This document shows, in pieces, positions 50,425-58,521 of a DNA stretch of 64,000 nucleotides. The DNA is from Amycolatopsis circi. GTDB lineage: Bacteria > Actinomycetota > Actinomycetes > Mycobacteriales > Pseudonocardiaceae. The notes below the pieces were generated by a model. That model worked only from the letters and a program-made list of their open reading frames with translations, was not told where the DNA came from and ran no database searches. Numbering within the stretch: position 1 is the first letter of the stretch; each line of letters starts with the position of its first letter. The stretch spans positions 97,508-161,507 of the forward strand of contig NZ_PQIA01000013.1 in NCBI RefSeq assembly GCF_003385235.1, given 5' to 3'. The position numbers and the translations under genes were made by a program.

Positions 50425-51822
50425 TTACGAGGTCTCCCGCACCGGCGCGGGCGCGGTCTCCTCTTCCTCCTCCACCGCCTCGCTCAGCTGCCAGCCGCCC
50501 CGGCGGCGCAGCACCACGAGGTAATACCCCAAGGCCAGCAACGCGATCGCCCCGGTGACGATGAGACTCGGCCGTCCGATCACCGGGTCGGTCGCGTTCA
50601 CGTACAGCACGAACGCCAGCGCGATCAACGCCACCACCGGCGCGATCGGGAAGCCGGGCATCCGGTATTTCGCCCCGGCCGTCGCACCGGAACGACGGCC
50701 CAAGATGGCACCGAGGCACAGCGCCGCGTACACGACGACGATCGACGTGCTGGTCACGACTGTCAGGATCTGCGGGTCCACAAAGCACAGTGCGGCGGCG
50801 ACGAATCCGGTCGCCAGCGTCGCGACCCACGGGGTGCCGAACTTCGGGTGCACCGCGGAGAGCGCGCGGTTCATCGCCTTCGGCCACGCGCGGTCGCGGC
50901 CGCTGCTGAACACCAGCCGGGAGCTGATCAGCACGATCGCGAGGACCGCGTTGATGATGGCGAGCGCGACCGCGAGGCTCAGCACGGTGTCGAGGGTGGT
51001 GCCGCCGCGGGACTGCACGAAGTACGACAACATGTTGGGAGAGCTGAACAAAGTGCCCAGATCCGGCGCGCCCATCAGCACCGCGGTGACCGGGATCAGC
51101 TCGGCCAGCACGGTGACCCCGAGTCCCATGAGGACAGCGCGTGCCACCCCGCGTCCGGCGTCCTTGGTTTCCTCTCCGAAGTAGACCGCCGAGCCGTAAC
51201 CGTTGTAGGCGAAGATCGCGATCGCCGTCGCGATCATCACCGCGCTGATCGTCGCAGGGCCGCCGCCCGGGGCGACCGGATGCGCGAGCAAGTCGCTGAA
51301 CGGACGGGCCGGCTTGACCAGCCCGAGCACCGCGACCACGGCCAGCGCCAGCAGCTCCACCGCGAGGAAAATGCCGGTGACCCAGGCGTTCAGCTTGATG
51401 TCGAACACCGCGACGATCGCGGCGAGCACGCACGTCACCGCCGCCACGACCGCCGGGGACACGCCGGGCAGCACCACGCTCAGGTAGGTGCCGACGCCGA
51501 GCGCGATCACCGCGACGATCAGCACCTGCGTCACGATCATGATGCCCAGCACCATGAATCCGGGCAGTTTGCCCAGCGTGCGGGCGGCGATCGTGTACTC
51601 GCCGCCCGCGGACGGGAAGGCCGAGCCCAGTTCGGCGTACACGAAGGCCATGAAGATGCCGACTACGGCGGCGGCGAGGAAGGCGTAGAAGGCGCCCGAT
51701 CCGGCGCCGGCGAGGACGCCCGGCGCGATGACGAACACCGAGGACGCCGGGCTGATCGCGGAAAGCGTGATCAGCAGCATGCCGAGGGTGCGCAACCCGC
51801 GGCGCAAGACGGGGGTGGACAA
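50425..51822 (-). CDS. APC-superfamily amino acid permease
   Basis: A 465-residue transporter with twelve predicted membrane helices. The first helix region reads ISPASSVFVIAPGVLAGAGS and the next AYAELGSAFPSAGGEYTIA-like segment (here VYAELGSAFPSAGGEYT) is the classic APC motif. It probably imports amino acids or related amines. Start is TTG 51822 with GGAGG 6 bp upstream; no ATG fits. It is divergent from the TetR/peptidase pair, with a palindrome in between, so the three genes probably form one regulon for uptake and use of an amino-acid derivative. Confidence 0.88.
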   Translation of the reverse strand: MSTPVLRRGLRTLGMLLITLSAISPASSVFVIAPGVLAGAGSGAFYAFLAAAVVGIFMAFVYAELGSAFPSAGGEYTIAARTLGKLPGFMVLGIMIVTQVLIVAVIALGVGTYLSVVLPGVSPAVVAAVTCVLAAIVAVFDIKLNAWVTGIFLAVELLALAVVAVLGLVKPARPFSDLLAHPVAPGGGPATISAVMIATAIAIFAYNGYGSAVYFGEETKDAGRGVARAVLMGLGVTVLAELIPVTAVLMGAPDLGTLFSSPNMLSYFVQSRGGTTLDTVLSLAVALAIINAVLAIVLISSRLVFSSGRDRAWPKAMNRALSAVHPKFGTPWVATLATGFVAAALCFVDPQILTVVTSTSIVVVYAALCLGAILGRRSGATAGAKYRMPGFPIAPVVALIALAFVLYVNATDPVIGRPSLIVTGAIALLALGYYLVVLRRRGGWQLSEAVEEEEETAPAPVRETS

Positions 51823-51855
51823 CGCTGGCCTCCATCAAGTCGTTGCTCAAGTACG

Positions 51856-51878
51856 TTGTTTGAATGGAACTCAAATAA
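51856..51878. promoter_or_regulatory. probable TetR operator in the APC/TetR divergent region
   Basis: TTGTTTGA (51856-51863) and TCAAATAA (51871-51878) are inverted with one mismatch and a 7-bp spacer. A related half-site, TTGTTCAAAG, occurs near 51969-51978 just upstream of the TetR start. The region is much richer in A+T than its surroundings. Confidence 0.6.
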
Positions 51879-51986
51879 CCAGCCGGGCGTTCAGCTAAGG
51901 CCCTCGCGCCCGTCACGTCAAGGGTTCAGCAGGTCTCGATCCGTCCGGGGGTTGCGTTTTTCGAGATTTGTTCAAAGAATCAAGGC

Positions 51987-52598
51987 ATGGCAAGACCGAG
52001 CAAGGCCCCCGAGCGGCGGGCGGAACTGGTGGCCGCGGCGCGGCACACGGTCGTCGAACGCGGCGTGCTGAACCTGAAGCTGCGCGACGTCGCGGACCAC
52101 GCCGGCATGTCGCCGGGTTCCCTGTTGTACTACTACCCTTCCCTGAGCGACCTGCTCGAAGACGTGCAGCAGGAGGCCGTCGAACGCTTCTGCGTCGCGC
52201 GCGAAGCCGCGGTGGCCGCCGAGGCCGACCCGCGAGCCCGGATGCGCGCGATGATCCGCAGCGGACTGCCGAACGGCAAGAACGACGAACTGTGCGTGCT
52301 GCTCTACGAACTGGGCACCATCGCCCGCCGCGAACCGGCGTACGCCGCACGGCACATCGCGTTGTACGAACGCCAGGTCCGCGGATATGTCGGAATCCTG
52401 GAAGCCGGTGCCGCGACCGGGATTTTCGACCTGACCGACGACCCGGTCACCATCGCCCGCAACCTCGTCACCCTCGAAGACGGGTACGGACTGCACCTGA
52501 CTCAGGCAGTGCCGCCGCTCGACCGATCCGTCGCCGAGGCGGCAGTGCTGTCCTACGCCCGCGTTTCGACCCGATGCTCCCTGGAGGACCCCGCATGA
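51987..52598 (+). CDS. TetR-family transcriptional regulator (BetI-like)
   Basis: A 203-residue regulator with an N-terminal helix-turn-helix (VADHAGMSPGSLLYYYPSL) and the long-helix C-terminal ligand domain of the BetI/TetR_C_6 type. ATG 51987 fits the usual N-terminus. It is divergent from the APC permease gene and overlaps the P1 peptidase start by ATGA, so it most likely controls both, through the palindrome at 51856-51878. The inducer is probably the transported or processed amino-acid derivative. Confidence 0.87.
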   Translation: MARPSKAPERRAELVAAARHTVVERGVLNLKLRDVADHAGMSPGSLLYYYPSLSDLLEDVQQEAVERFCVAREAAVAAEADPRARMRAMIRSGLPNGKNDELCVLLYELGTIARREPAYAARHIALYERQVRGYVGILEAGAATGIFDLTDDPVTIARNLVTLEDGYGLHLTQAVPPLDRSVAEAAVLSYARVSTRCSLEDPA

Positions 52599-53662
52599 CC
52601 CGCGCCCGCGACCTAGGACTCGCCCTCGGCGGCAAGCCCGGCCCGCACAACGCGATCACTGATATCCCAGGCGTCGAGGTCGGATACACCACCCTGATCG
52701 ACGGAGATTCGGTGCGGACCGGGGTCACCGCGATCCTGCCGCGCGGCCGTTCCCGGTTCGATGTGCCTTGCTCCGCAGGCACTTTTTCGTTGAACGGCAA
52801 CGGAGAAATGACCGGCCGCGCCTGGCTGGCCGAGACCGGCTCGCTGACCCTGCCGGTCCTGATCACCAGCACCCACTCCGTCGGACAGTGCCATCGGGGC
52901 ACGATCGACTGGGTAGTGCGGGAACGCCCGGACGCCGCGGCGGAGTGGCTGCTGCCGGTTGTCGCGGAGACGTGGGACGGGTACCTCAACGACGTCAACG
53001 CCCCGACCATCCGGACCGACCACGCCGTCGCCGCCATCGATGCGGCTGCCTCCGGCCCTATCGCCGAGGGTTCCGTAGGCGGCGGCACCGGGATGACCTG
53101 CTACGGGTTCAAGGGCGGTACCGGGACTTCATCGCGGGTTGTCGCTCATGGTTCGGACAGTTATACGGTCGGGGCCCTGGTGCAGGCGAACTTCGGGAGC
53201 CGCCCGGAACTCACTGTGGCCGGGTCGCACCTAGGCGCCGAGCTTCTTGACGACAACCCGATGGCCGACACGAACTGGCTCGCTCCGGCGGGCGCGGGGT
53301 CGGTGATCGTCGTGATCGGGACTGATGCGCCGCTGTTGCCTGGGCAGTGCACCGCGCTGGCCCGCCGAGTGCCGCTGGGGTTGGCTCGCACCGGGACCAC
53401 CGGGTCGCACTTCTCGGGTGACCTGTTCCTGGCTTTCAGCACGGCTAACGCGGGCGCTTTGACCAGCCACTTCCCCCGGCCGGACGATGAGCCTTACGAG
53501 AGCATGCGGTTCATTCCGTGGGGTGCGATCGACCCGTTCTTCGAGGCCGTGGTGCAGGCGGTCGAGGAGGCGGTGCTGAATGCGCTGGTGGCCAACGAGG
53601 AGATGGTCGGGCATCGGGGGCACCGGGTCCCGGCGCTTCCCTTGGCGCGCTGGGGAGCCTAG
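52595..53662 (+). CDS. P1-family peptidase (DmpA / L-aminopeptidase-D-esterase family)
   Basis: A 355-residue N-terminal-nucleophile hydrolase of MEROPS family P1, which cleaves itself into two chains and then acts as aminopeptidase or D-amidase on short peptides or beta-peptides. Family signatures are DIPGVEVGYTTL at the start, GSVGGGTGM in the middle and FSGDLFLAFSTAN around the expected self-cleavage serine. Classical members have Gly-Ser at the cleavage site; here the serine of SGD is preceded by Phe (GSHFSGD). GGAGG at 52583-52587 supports ATG 52595. Coupled to the TetR gene; probably processes a compound brought in by the APC permease. Confidence 0.85.
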   Translation: MTRARDLGLALGGKPGPHNAITDIPGVEVGYTTLIDGDSVRTGVTAILPRGRSRFDVPCSAGTFSLNGNGEMTGRAWLAETGSLTLPVLITSTHSVGQCHRGTIDWVVRERPDAAAEWLLPVVAETWDGYLNDVNAPTIRTDHAVAAIDAAASGPIAEGSVGGGTGMTCYGFKGGTGTSSRVVAHGSDSYTVGALVQANFGSRPELTVAGSHLGAELLDDNPMADTNWLAPAGAGSVIVVIGTDAPLLPGQCTALARRVPLGLARTGTTGSHFSGDLFLAFSTANAGALTSHFPRPDDEPYESMRFIPWGAIDPFFEAVVQAVEEAVLNALVANEEMVGHRGHRVPALPLARWGA

Positions 53663-53675
53663 AGCAGGCGCGGCG

Positions 53676-53722
53676 GGCTCGCCCGGGCGCTTGGCTGACC
53701 ACGCGCCGCGCCCGGGCGAGCC
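53676..53722 (+). terminator. terminator hairpin after the P1 peptidase gene
   Basis: Perfect 15-bp arms, GGCTCGCCCGGGCGC (53676-53690) and its complement (53708-53722), around a 17-nt loop, starting 14 bp after the stop codon. Confidence 0.78.
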
Positions 53723-53759
53723 GGGGCTTCCGCACTACAGACCCGCCCCCGCCGAGAAA

Positions 53760-53809
53760 GCCTCGTGAGTGCCTGTCGCGGTTCTAACCGGGATGGGCAC
53801 TCACGAGGC
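53760..53809. repeat. gene-end palindrome 4
   Basis: Outer arms GCCTCGTGAGTG (53760-53771) and CACTCACGAGGC (53798-53809) enclose an inner CGGTT-CT-AACCG. It lies between the P1 peptidase terminator and the convergent stop at 53821; unlike three other copies it does not contain a stop codon in use. Confidence 0.75.
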
Positions 53810-53820
53810 CAACCCACCAG

Positions 53821-54537
53821 CTACCGGTCGCGACGCTCCGCGTCCCTCATCTTCAACGCTGGCGTTTCACCCAGCCGCAAGATGCCGATCGCTTGGTTGC
53901 TGACCTGGGCCCCGTTCGCCACCGAGTGCAGGATGCCGTTGTACACGAGGTCCCAGATTCGTCGATCCAGTTGCAACTCGTGCGAGCTGCGGGAAAATCC
54001 GCCGTCTTTGTTGTAAAGCCAGAGATGGAAGGTTGTTCCCCCGTAGGACGCGTCGATCTTGGTCAGGTAGTACAGGTCCAGCCAGACTCGTTTCTTCATG
54101 CCCCACCTCGAGCGTTCCACCAGCAGCCAGTCGGCGCCCGCCGCGTAGGTCAAATACGTGAACGGGCTGGTCGTCAGGAACGTGAATACCGCGATGACGA
54201 CCCAAAGCTGCCAGTACTTGAACGCGCTCAAGCCCATGCCGCGAACCAGGGAGACACCTGCCACCAACACCAGCATCAATGCCAGACCTACGACAGCACC
54301 CATGACCTTCCCGCTTCGGCTCTCTCGATGCCAGGCCAGCGCAGGTCCCTTGCCGGGAGGGGGATCCGGCCGGAAGGAGGGACGATTCTCCCGGGTTGGG
54401 TCGGCGTAACGCGGCTGCCGCTCTCCTCCGAAGTAGCTGAGGCCGTGCGGCGGAAACGGTTCACCGGTCCGCGGGTCCGGCCGCGGAGGAAGACCGGCCG
54501 ATCCACCGGCACCGTCTGGAGTAGATGCGTCTGTCAT
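53821..54537 (-). CDS. membrane protein at the end of the type VII-like cassette
   Basis: A 238-residue protein. The first ~85 residues are proline-rich and disordered (GLPPRPDPRTGEPFPPHG). Two membrane helices follow (VMGAVVGLALMLVLVAGVSL and WQLWVVIAVFTFLTTSPFTY), then a ~90-residue cytoplasmic domain ending in LRLGETPALKMRD. AGGAAG upstream supports ATG 54537. It starts 16 bp after the putative T7SS-exported protein gene and is probably cotranscribed. By position it could be an immunity or anchoring partner of that protein, but nothing in the sequence proves it. Confidence 0.65.
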   Translation of the reverse strand: MTDASTPDGAGGSAGLPPRPDPRTGEPFPPHGLSYFGGERQPRYADPTRENRPSFRPDPPPGKGPALAWHRESRSGKVMGAVVGLALMLVLVAGVSLVRGMGLSAFKYWQLWVVIAVFTFLTTSPFTYLTYAAGADWLLVERSRWGMKKRVWLDLYYLTKIDASYGGTTFHLWLYNKDGGFSRSSHELQLDRRIWDLVYNGILHSVANGAQVSNQAIGILRLGETPALKMRDAERRDR

Positions 54538-54553
54538 GAATGCGACTTCCTGC

Positions 54554-55789
54554 TTATTTCGGCACGAGCCAGTCGGCGACAGCTTGACCGCCGATAGCAC
54601 CTGCGATTCCGCCGGCCGTGCCGGCGACGAAAGACCCGACCGGCCCCAGCGGGGAACCGAAGACGGCACCAGCACCCGCGCTCGCTAGAGCCGCACCCGC
54701 CGCGCCTCCGACTATCAGCCCGCCGGAGTCCGCGACAGCTTTGCCCCAGGACTGTTCGCCGCTAGCCGCTCCAATCGACTCGTTCACCACAGTCAGGGCA
54801 CTGCCGACGTAAGGCATTCCTTTGAGGAGCTTCTGTCCGGTCCTCAAGCCCAGACTCGCTTCTTCCGGGAGAACATGAACACTGTCTTTTCCGGGATACT
54901 TCGCGATCCAATCGCGGACTTTCTCCGGGACCTTGTCGACGTACTGCTGAAACTGCCGCGCCCGAGTCTCGTACGCAGCCTTGTTGTCCCGGGCTTTGCC
55001 GGCGGCCCACGCCAGGTCCTCCTTGTTGAGCGCTGTCAGGCTGACGCGCGTGCCGTGGGCCCAGTCGTCAAAGAACTGGGCGCTGGCCGCGGACCGCTGC
55101 GCGTTGAGAAGCGCTTCCTTACGCGGGTTTTCGAACGAACTGATGTAGCCGTTGACCCGCGCGATGGTGGTGGTGCCTACCACGTAGGCGTCGATGTCGA
55201 GCCGACCTGACGGCGGCTGGAGCGCATGTTGGAGCGCCCGGTGCGCGTTCCCTTCGGTGGTGCGAGCGGCGTCGACGATCGCCTTGCACTCGTTGTATGC
55301 GGCGACTTTGCCGTTGTACTGGAAGACGAGGGTGTTGTACTGCTTGATGTCGCCTTGGTAGGTGCCGACCGCCCGGGTCGCGCCGCCTGCGGTGCACACT
55401 TCGACCGGAGTGCCCGGTTTGTTCACGGGGATCGGGTCGGGCTCGACGATGAACGGGCCGTCGACCCGTAGTCCTCCTGCGTGCGCGTGGGCGAGAGCGT
55501 CGTTCATTCGAGCGGTCACCGCGTCCAGCGACGCCGCGAACTCGCGGAGGCCGCGCTCGGCGGTCTCCGCCCACCTGGCCATGTCGTCCGCGGCGACGTC
55601 GATGTTGGCGATCGACTCTTGGAACGCCTGGCTCGAAGGTCCGTGCCAGCCCGCCTCGGCAGCGCTGCGTGCGGCGCGGACATTGCCCGCGGCGCGATGC
55701 CCTGCCTCGGCGACGGTGCGCAGCCAGTCGGCGGCGGCAACGCAGGTGCCGGACGAGCCGTTCACGGTGGTGTTGAGCGCCTGTCCCAT
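54554..55789 (-). CDS. putative type VII-secreted protein with WXG-like N-terminal domain
   Basis: A 411-residue protein. The first ~110 residues are a helical hairpin like WXG100/PPE proteins, with the turn GWHGPSS. A middle domain (~130-330) is helical and of unknown kind. The C-terminal ~60 residues are a glycine-rich hydrophobic stretch (GGLIVGGAAGAALASAGAGA) that ends in AVADWLVPK and resembles glycine-zipper membrane-inserting segments of polymorphic toxins. There is no Sec signal. GGGGAAG precedes ATG 55789. It lies between a small EspC-like gene and a membrane protein. Export by an ESX-type system encoded elsewhere is inferred. Confidence 0.7.
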   Translation of the reverse strand: MGQALNTTVNGSSGTCVAAADWLRTVAEAGHRAAGNVRAARSAAEAGWHGPSSQAFQESIANIDVAADDMARWAETAERGLREFAASLDAVTARMNDALAHAHAGGLRVDGPFIVEPDPIPVNKPGTPVEVCTAGGATRAVGTYQGDIKQYNTLVFQYNGKVAAYNECKAIVDAARTTEGNAHRALQHALQPPSGRLDIDAYVVGTTTIARVNGYISSFENPRKEALLNAQRSAASAQFFDDWAHGTRVSLTALNKEDLAWAAGKARDNKAAYETRARQFQQYVDKVPEKVRDWIAKYPGKDSVHVLPEEASLGLRTGQKLLKGMPYVGSALTVVNESIGAASGEQSWGKAVADSGGLIVGGAAGAALASAGAGAVFGSPLGPVGSFVAGTAGGIAGAIGGQAVADWLVPK

Positions 55790-55802
55790 GCTGACTTCCC
55801 CT

Positions 55803-56150
55803 TCAGCCGTGGACGTGTGTTTCCCGCTGCGTATCAGGATCGTCGGCGTGTCGGTCGTTGAGCTTGAGCTGCCCGGCGTGGGTGTTTTCGATGTCGTCGT
55901 AGGCACCGCTGGCAGCGTGCACCTTCTCCGCCGCGCCACCGGCCGCGCCAGCCGCGCCGACGCCCATTTTCACCAGGTCGTCCAGCACAGTACCTACGAT
56001 CGCGGATGACGCGCCCGCGTCGACTCCGCGCACGACCTTCGAGGTGACATCGTCGAGAACCTTCTCGCCCTCGCGGAGCCGGCCGACGATGCCGTCGAGC
56101 GCTCCCTCGGTGAAGCTGTAGCCGGTCGTGTCCCCATAGGGCGCGGACAT
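55803..56150 (-). CDS. small helical WXG100/EspC-like protein
   Basis: A 115-residue protein in the size range of ESX-secreted partners. It begins with a short polar region and continues as helices (GALDGIVGRLREGEKVLDDV). After an alanine/glycine stretch it carries Y84-D-D-I-E88, which fits the YxxxD/E export signal of type VII substrates. It lies 13 bp upstream of the larger WXG-like gene, with which it may form a heterodimer. Assignment rests on size, motif and neighbourhood. Confidence 0.65.
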   Translation of the reverse strand: MSAPYGDTTGYSFTEGALDGIVGRLREGEKVLDDVTSKVVRGVDAGASSAIVGTVLDDLVKMGVGAAGAAGGAAEKVHAASGAYDDIENTHAGQLKLNDRHADDPDTQRETHVHG

Positions 56151-56152
56151 GC

Positions 56153-56830
56153 CTATTCCCCTCCGATCACTGACCGAGATGTCCAGTCGTGCACGGGTGC
56201 GGCATGCCGGGACTCCTCCGCGAGCACGGGATTGAGCAATACCCCGTGCGCTCCCGCCTCGTCCGCGACGGCTTCGAGGTCATCGCCGTTGACCGCGACC
56301 CAGGGTTGAAACGGTCCGCATCCCGCGGCCAGCAGCTCTGGCGAGGTGTAGGCCAGCAGCATCGGCCGACCAGCGCGAACCGGCTGCAGTTCTAGTTCCA
56401 CCACCTGCTGACCGGCCCGGACCGGACGGGAGGGCACGTAGAACCGGCCGTCCGGTTCAGCTAAAGGCTCGGCTCGCTCCAGCGGAGACTGTTCTCGGCC
56501 GTCGACCTCCGGGTACCGCGGCGCGAGGTCGAGAACGGCGTCGAAGACCACGATGCCGATTCCCAGCTCACGGCATGCTTCGAGCAGCCGGTCCCGGGCG
56601 ACCTGCGTCCACGGCTGTCCGCTCCCGCAGGCATCGACCAGCCGGTCAAGCGACGAATACGCCGCGACCGCGAACTCGTTCCTCTCGGTACGACGGACCT
56701 CAAGCTCGCCCGGTTGATCCGCTGCTCCGGAAGTGACCAGTACGAACACCAGATCCGGCAACCGCTCCGGCACGTCGTCGAGACGTACGAGCGCCTGGAC
56801 AACGTTGGACGCGTCGGAGTGACCCGCCAT
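56153..56830 (-). CDS. SseB-like (SAV_915-type) protein
   Basis: A 225-residue soluble protein made of two similar halves. Each half ends in a short segment of the type QPWTQV or QPWVAV followed by LLEACRELGIGIVVFDAVLD or the corresponding VADEAGAHGVLLNPV, as in SseB N-terminal-domain proteins of actinobacteria that are often encoded beside ESX-type genes. ATG 56830 follows a purine-rich GGGGG site. It opens the four-gene cassette. No enzymatic motif; a chaperone-like role for the secreted partners is conceivable but unproven. Confidence 0.7.
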   Translation of the reverse strand: MAGHSDASNVVQALVRLDDVPERLPDLVFVLVTSGAADQPGELEVRRTERNEFAVAAYSSLDRLVDACGSGQPWTQVARDRLLEACRELGIGIVVFDAVLDLAPRYPEVDGREQSPLERAEPLAEPDGRFYVPSRPVRAGQQVVELELQPVRAGRPMLLAYTSPELLAAGCGPFQPWVAVNGDDLEAVADEAGAHGVLLNPVLAEESRHAAPVHDWTSRSVIGGE

Positions 56831-57022
56831 CCCTACCCCCTGCACCAGCGACAGTGCGTGGTCGAGCAGTCACTGTAGTGGCGAAACCAGGGAATTGTCA
56901 GCAGGACCAAAACAGCCATCGTCCGATAGACGCACGCGACCAGCGGATATGTGCCGCGACATGCCCGCAGATGTCACCTCGCAGTGCCCGCACTGACCCC
57001 TTGCCCGACCCGCCAGGATCGT

Positions 57023-57038
57023 ATATCTTTTGAGATAT
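57023..57038. promoter_or_regulatory. GntR operator upstream of the meta-cleavage operon
   Basis: ATATCT-TTTG-AGATAT is a perfect inverted repeat 38 bp before the first ATG of the operon. FCD-type GntR regulators bind short A+T-rich dyads like this, and such a regulator is encoded as the second gene. The remaining part of 56831-57075 shows no other clear signal. Confidence 0.7.
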
Positions 57039-57075
57039 CTTCCTCTCCCGACGACATCCGGGCAGGTCAACCCCC

Positions 57076-58521
57076 ATGAGTCCCGCATCGAGCACCACCC
57101 CGCCGGAGCGGCCGGGCAAGGTCATCGCGCTTCATTTGAACTACCCGTCCCGCGCGAAGCAACGCGGGAGGACCCCGGCGAAGCCCTCGTACTTCGTCAA
57201 GCCCACCACCTCGATCAGCGCCTCCGGCACCCCCATCGAGCGTCCGGCGGGCACCGAACTCCTCGCCTTCGAGGGCGAGATCGCGCTCATCATCGGCAAG
57301 CAGGCCCGCCACGTCACCCCTGACCAAGGCTGGGACCACGTCGAGAGCATCACCGCCGCCAACGACTTCGGCGTATACGATCTGCGGCACGCGGACGGCG
57401 GTTCCAACCTCCGTTCCAAGGGCGGCGACGGCTTCACTCCCCTCGGCCCGGCCACGATTCCCGCCGCGGAGGTCGATCCCCGGAACCTCCGCGTGCGCAC
57501 CTGGGTAAACGGCGAACTCGTCCAGGACGACACCACCGAGGACCTCATCTTCGACTTCGGCACCCTCGTCGCCGACCTCTCCCAGCTGAGCACCCTCGAA
57601 CCCGGCGACGTCATCCTCACCGGGACGCCGGCCGGATCGTCCGTCGTGAAGCCGGGCGACACCGTCGAAGTCGAGGTCAGCCACGGCGACCTGACCACCG
57701 GCCGCCTGGTCACGCCGGTCACGGAGGGCACCACGCCGCTCCCGAAGTTCAGCGCTCAGCCCAAAATCGACGACAACCAGCGCGAGCAGGCTTACGGCGA
57801 CAGGGAATCCGCAGGACTCCCAGCGGAATTCGTGCTCACCGAGGAACTCAAGACCAAGCTCACCAGCGTAGGCACGGCGACCCTTTCCGCCCAGCTGCGC
57901 AAGAACGGCTACAACCACGTCTCCATCGACGGCCTCGGCTCCACCCGTCCGGACACGAAACTCATCGGCCGCGCGAGGACTCTCCGCTACGTCCCCTTCC
58001 GCGAGGACCTCTTCAAATCCCACGGCGGCGGCTTCAACGCCCAGAAACGCGCCATCGACTCGCTCAACCCCGGCGACGTCCTGGTCATGGAAGCCCGCGG
58101 CGAAAAGGGAACCGGCACGATCGGCGACATCCTCGCTCTCCGCGCGCAGGTCCGCGGAGCAGCGGGAATCGTCACCGACGGCGGCGTTCGCGACCTGGCG
58201 GCGGTGGCGGCGCTGGACATCCCGACCTACCACTCCGGTCCGCACCCGGCGGTGCTCGGTCGCCGCCACGTTCCCTGGGACGTCGACATCACCATCGCTT
58301 GCGGCGGAGCAACAGTTCAGCCGGGCGACGTGATCGTCGGCGATTCCGACGGTATCCTCGTGATTCCGCCGCACCTGGTGGAAAAAATCGCGGACGCGGC
58401 CATCGAACAGGAACGCCAGGAAACGTTCATCGCGGAGCAGGTCGCGAACGGCGAAAGCGTCGACGGCCTCTATCCGATGAACGAGCACTGGAAGGCCAGG
58501 TACGCCCAGTGGCGCCCGTAG
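57076..58521 (+). CDS. fumarylacetoacetate hydrolase-like enzyme fused to an RraA/aldolase-like domain
   Basis: A 481-residue two-domain protein. Residues ~1-230 are an FAH-fold domain (LAFEGEIALIIGKQARHV, GDVILTGTPAGSS), the fold of HpaG, which decarboxylates and isomerises ring-cleavage products of homoprotocatechuate. Residues ~265-470 are an RraA/MenG-like domain (GAAGIVTDGGVRDLAAV, then DIPTYHSG), a fold shared by RraA and class II 4-hydroxy-2-oxoacid aldolases/decarboxylases. E. coli HpaG instead has two FAH halves. The fusion starts at ATG 57076, has no strong ribosome site, and overlaps gntR by 13 bp. Its products should feed or come from the dioxygenase/dehydrogenase encoded downstream. 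Confidence 0.85.
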   Translation: MSPASSTTPPERPGKVIALHLNYPSRAKQRGRTPAKPSYFVKPTTSISASGTPIERPAGTELLAFEGEIALIIGKQARHVTPDQGWDHVESITAANDFGVYDLRHADGGSNLRSKGGDGFTPLGPATIPAAEVDPRNLRVRTWVNGELVQDDTTEDLIFDFGTLVADLSQLSTLEPGDVILTGTPAGSSVVKPGDTVEVEVSHGDLTTGRLVTPVTEGTTPLPKFSAQPKIDDNQREQAYGDRESAGLPAEFVLTEELKTKLTSVGTATLSAQLRKNGYNHVSIDGLGSTRPDTKLIGRARTLRYVPFREDLFKSHGGGFNAQKRAIDSLNPGDVLVMEARGEKGTGTIGDILALRAQVRGAAGIVTDGGVRDLAAVAALDIPTYHSGPHPAVLGRRHVPWDVDITIACGGATVQPGDVIVGDSDGILVIPPHLVEKIADAAIEQERQETFIAEQVANGESVDGLYPMNEHWKARYAQWRP

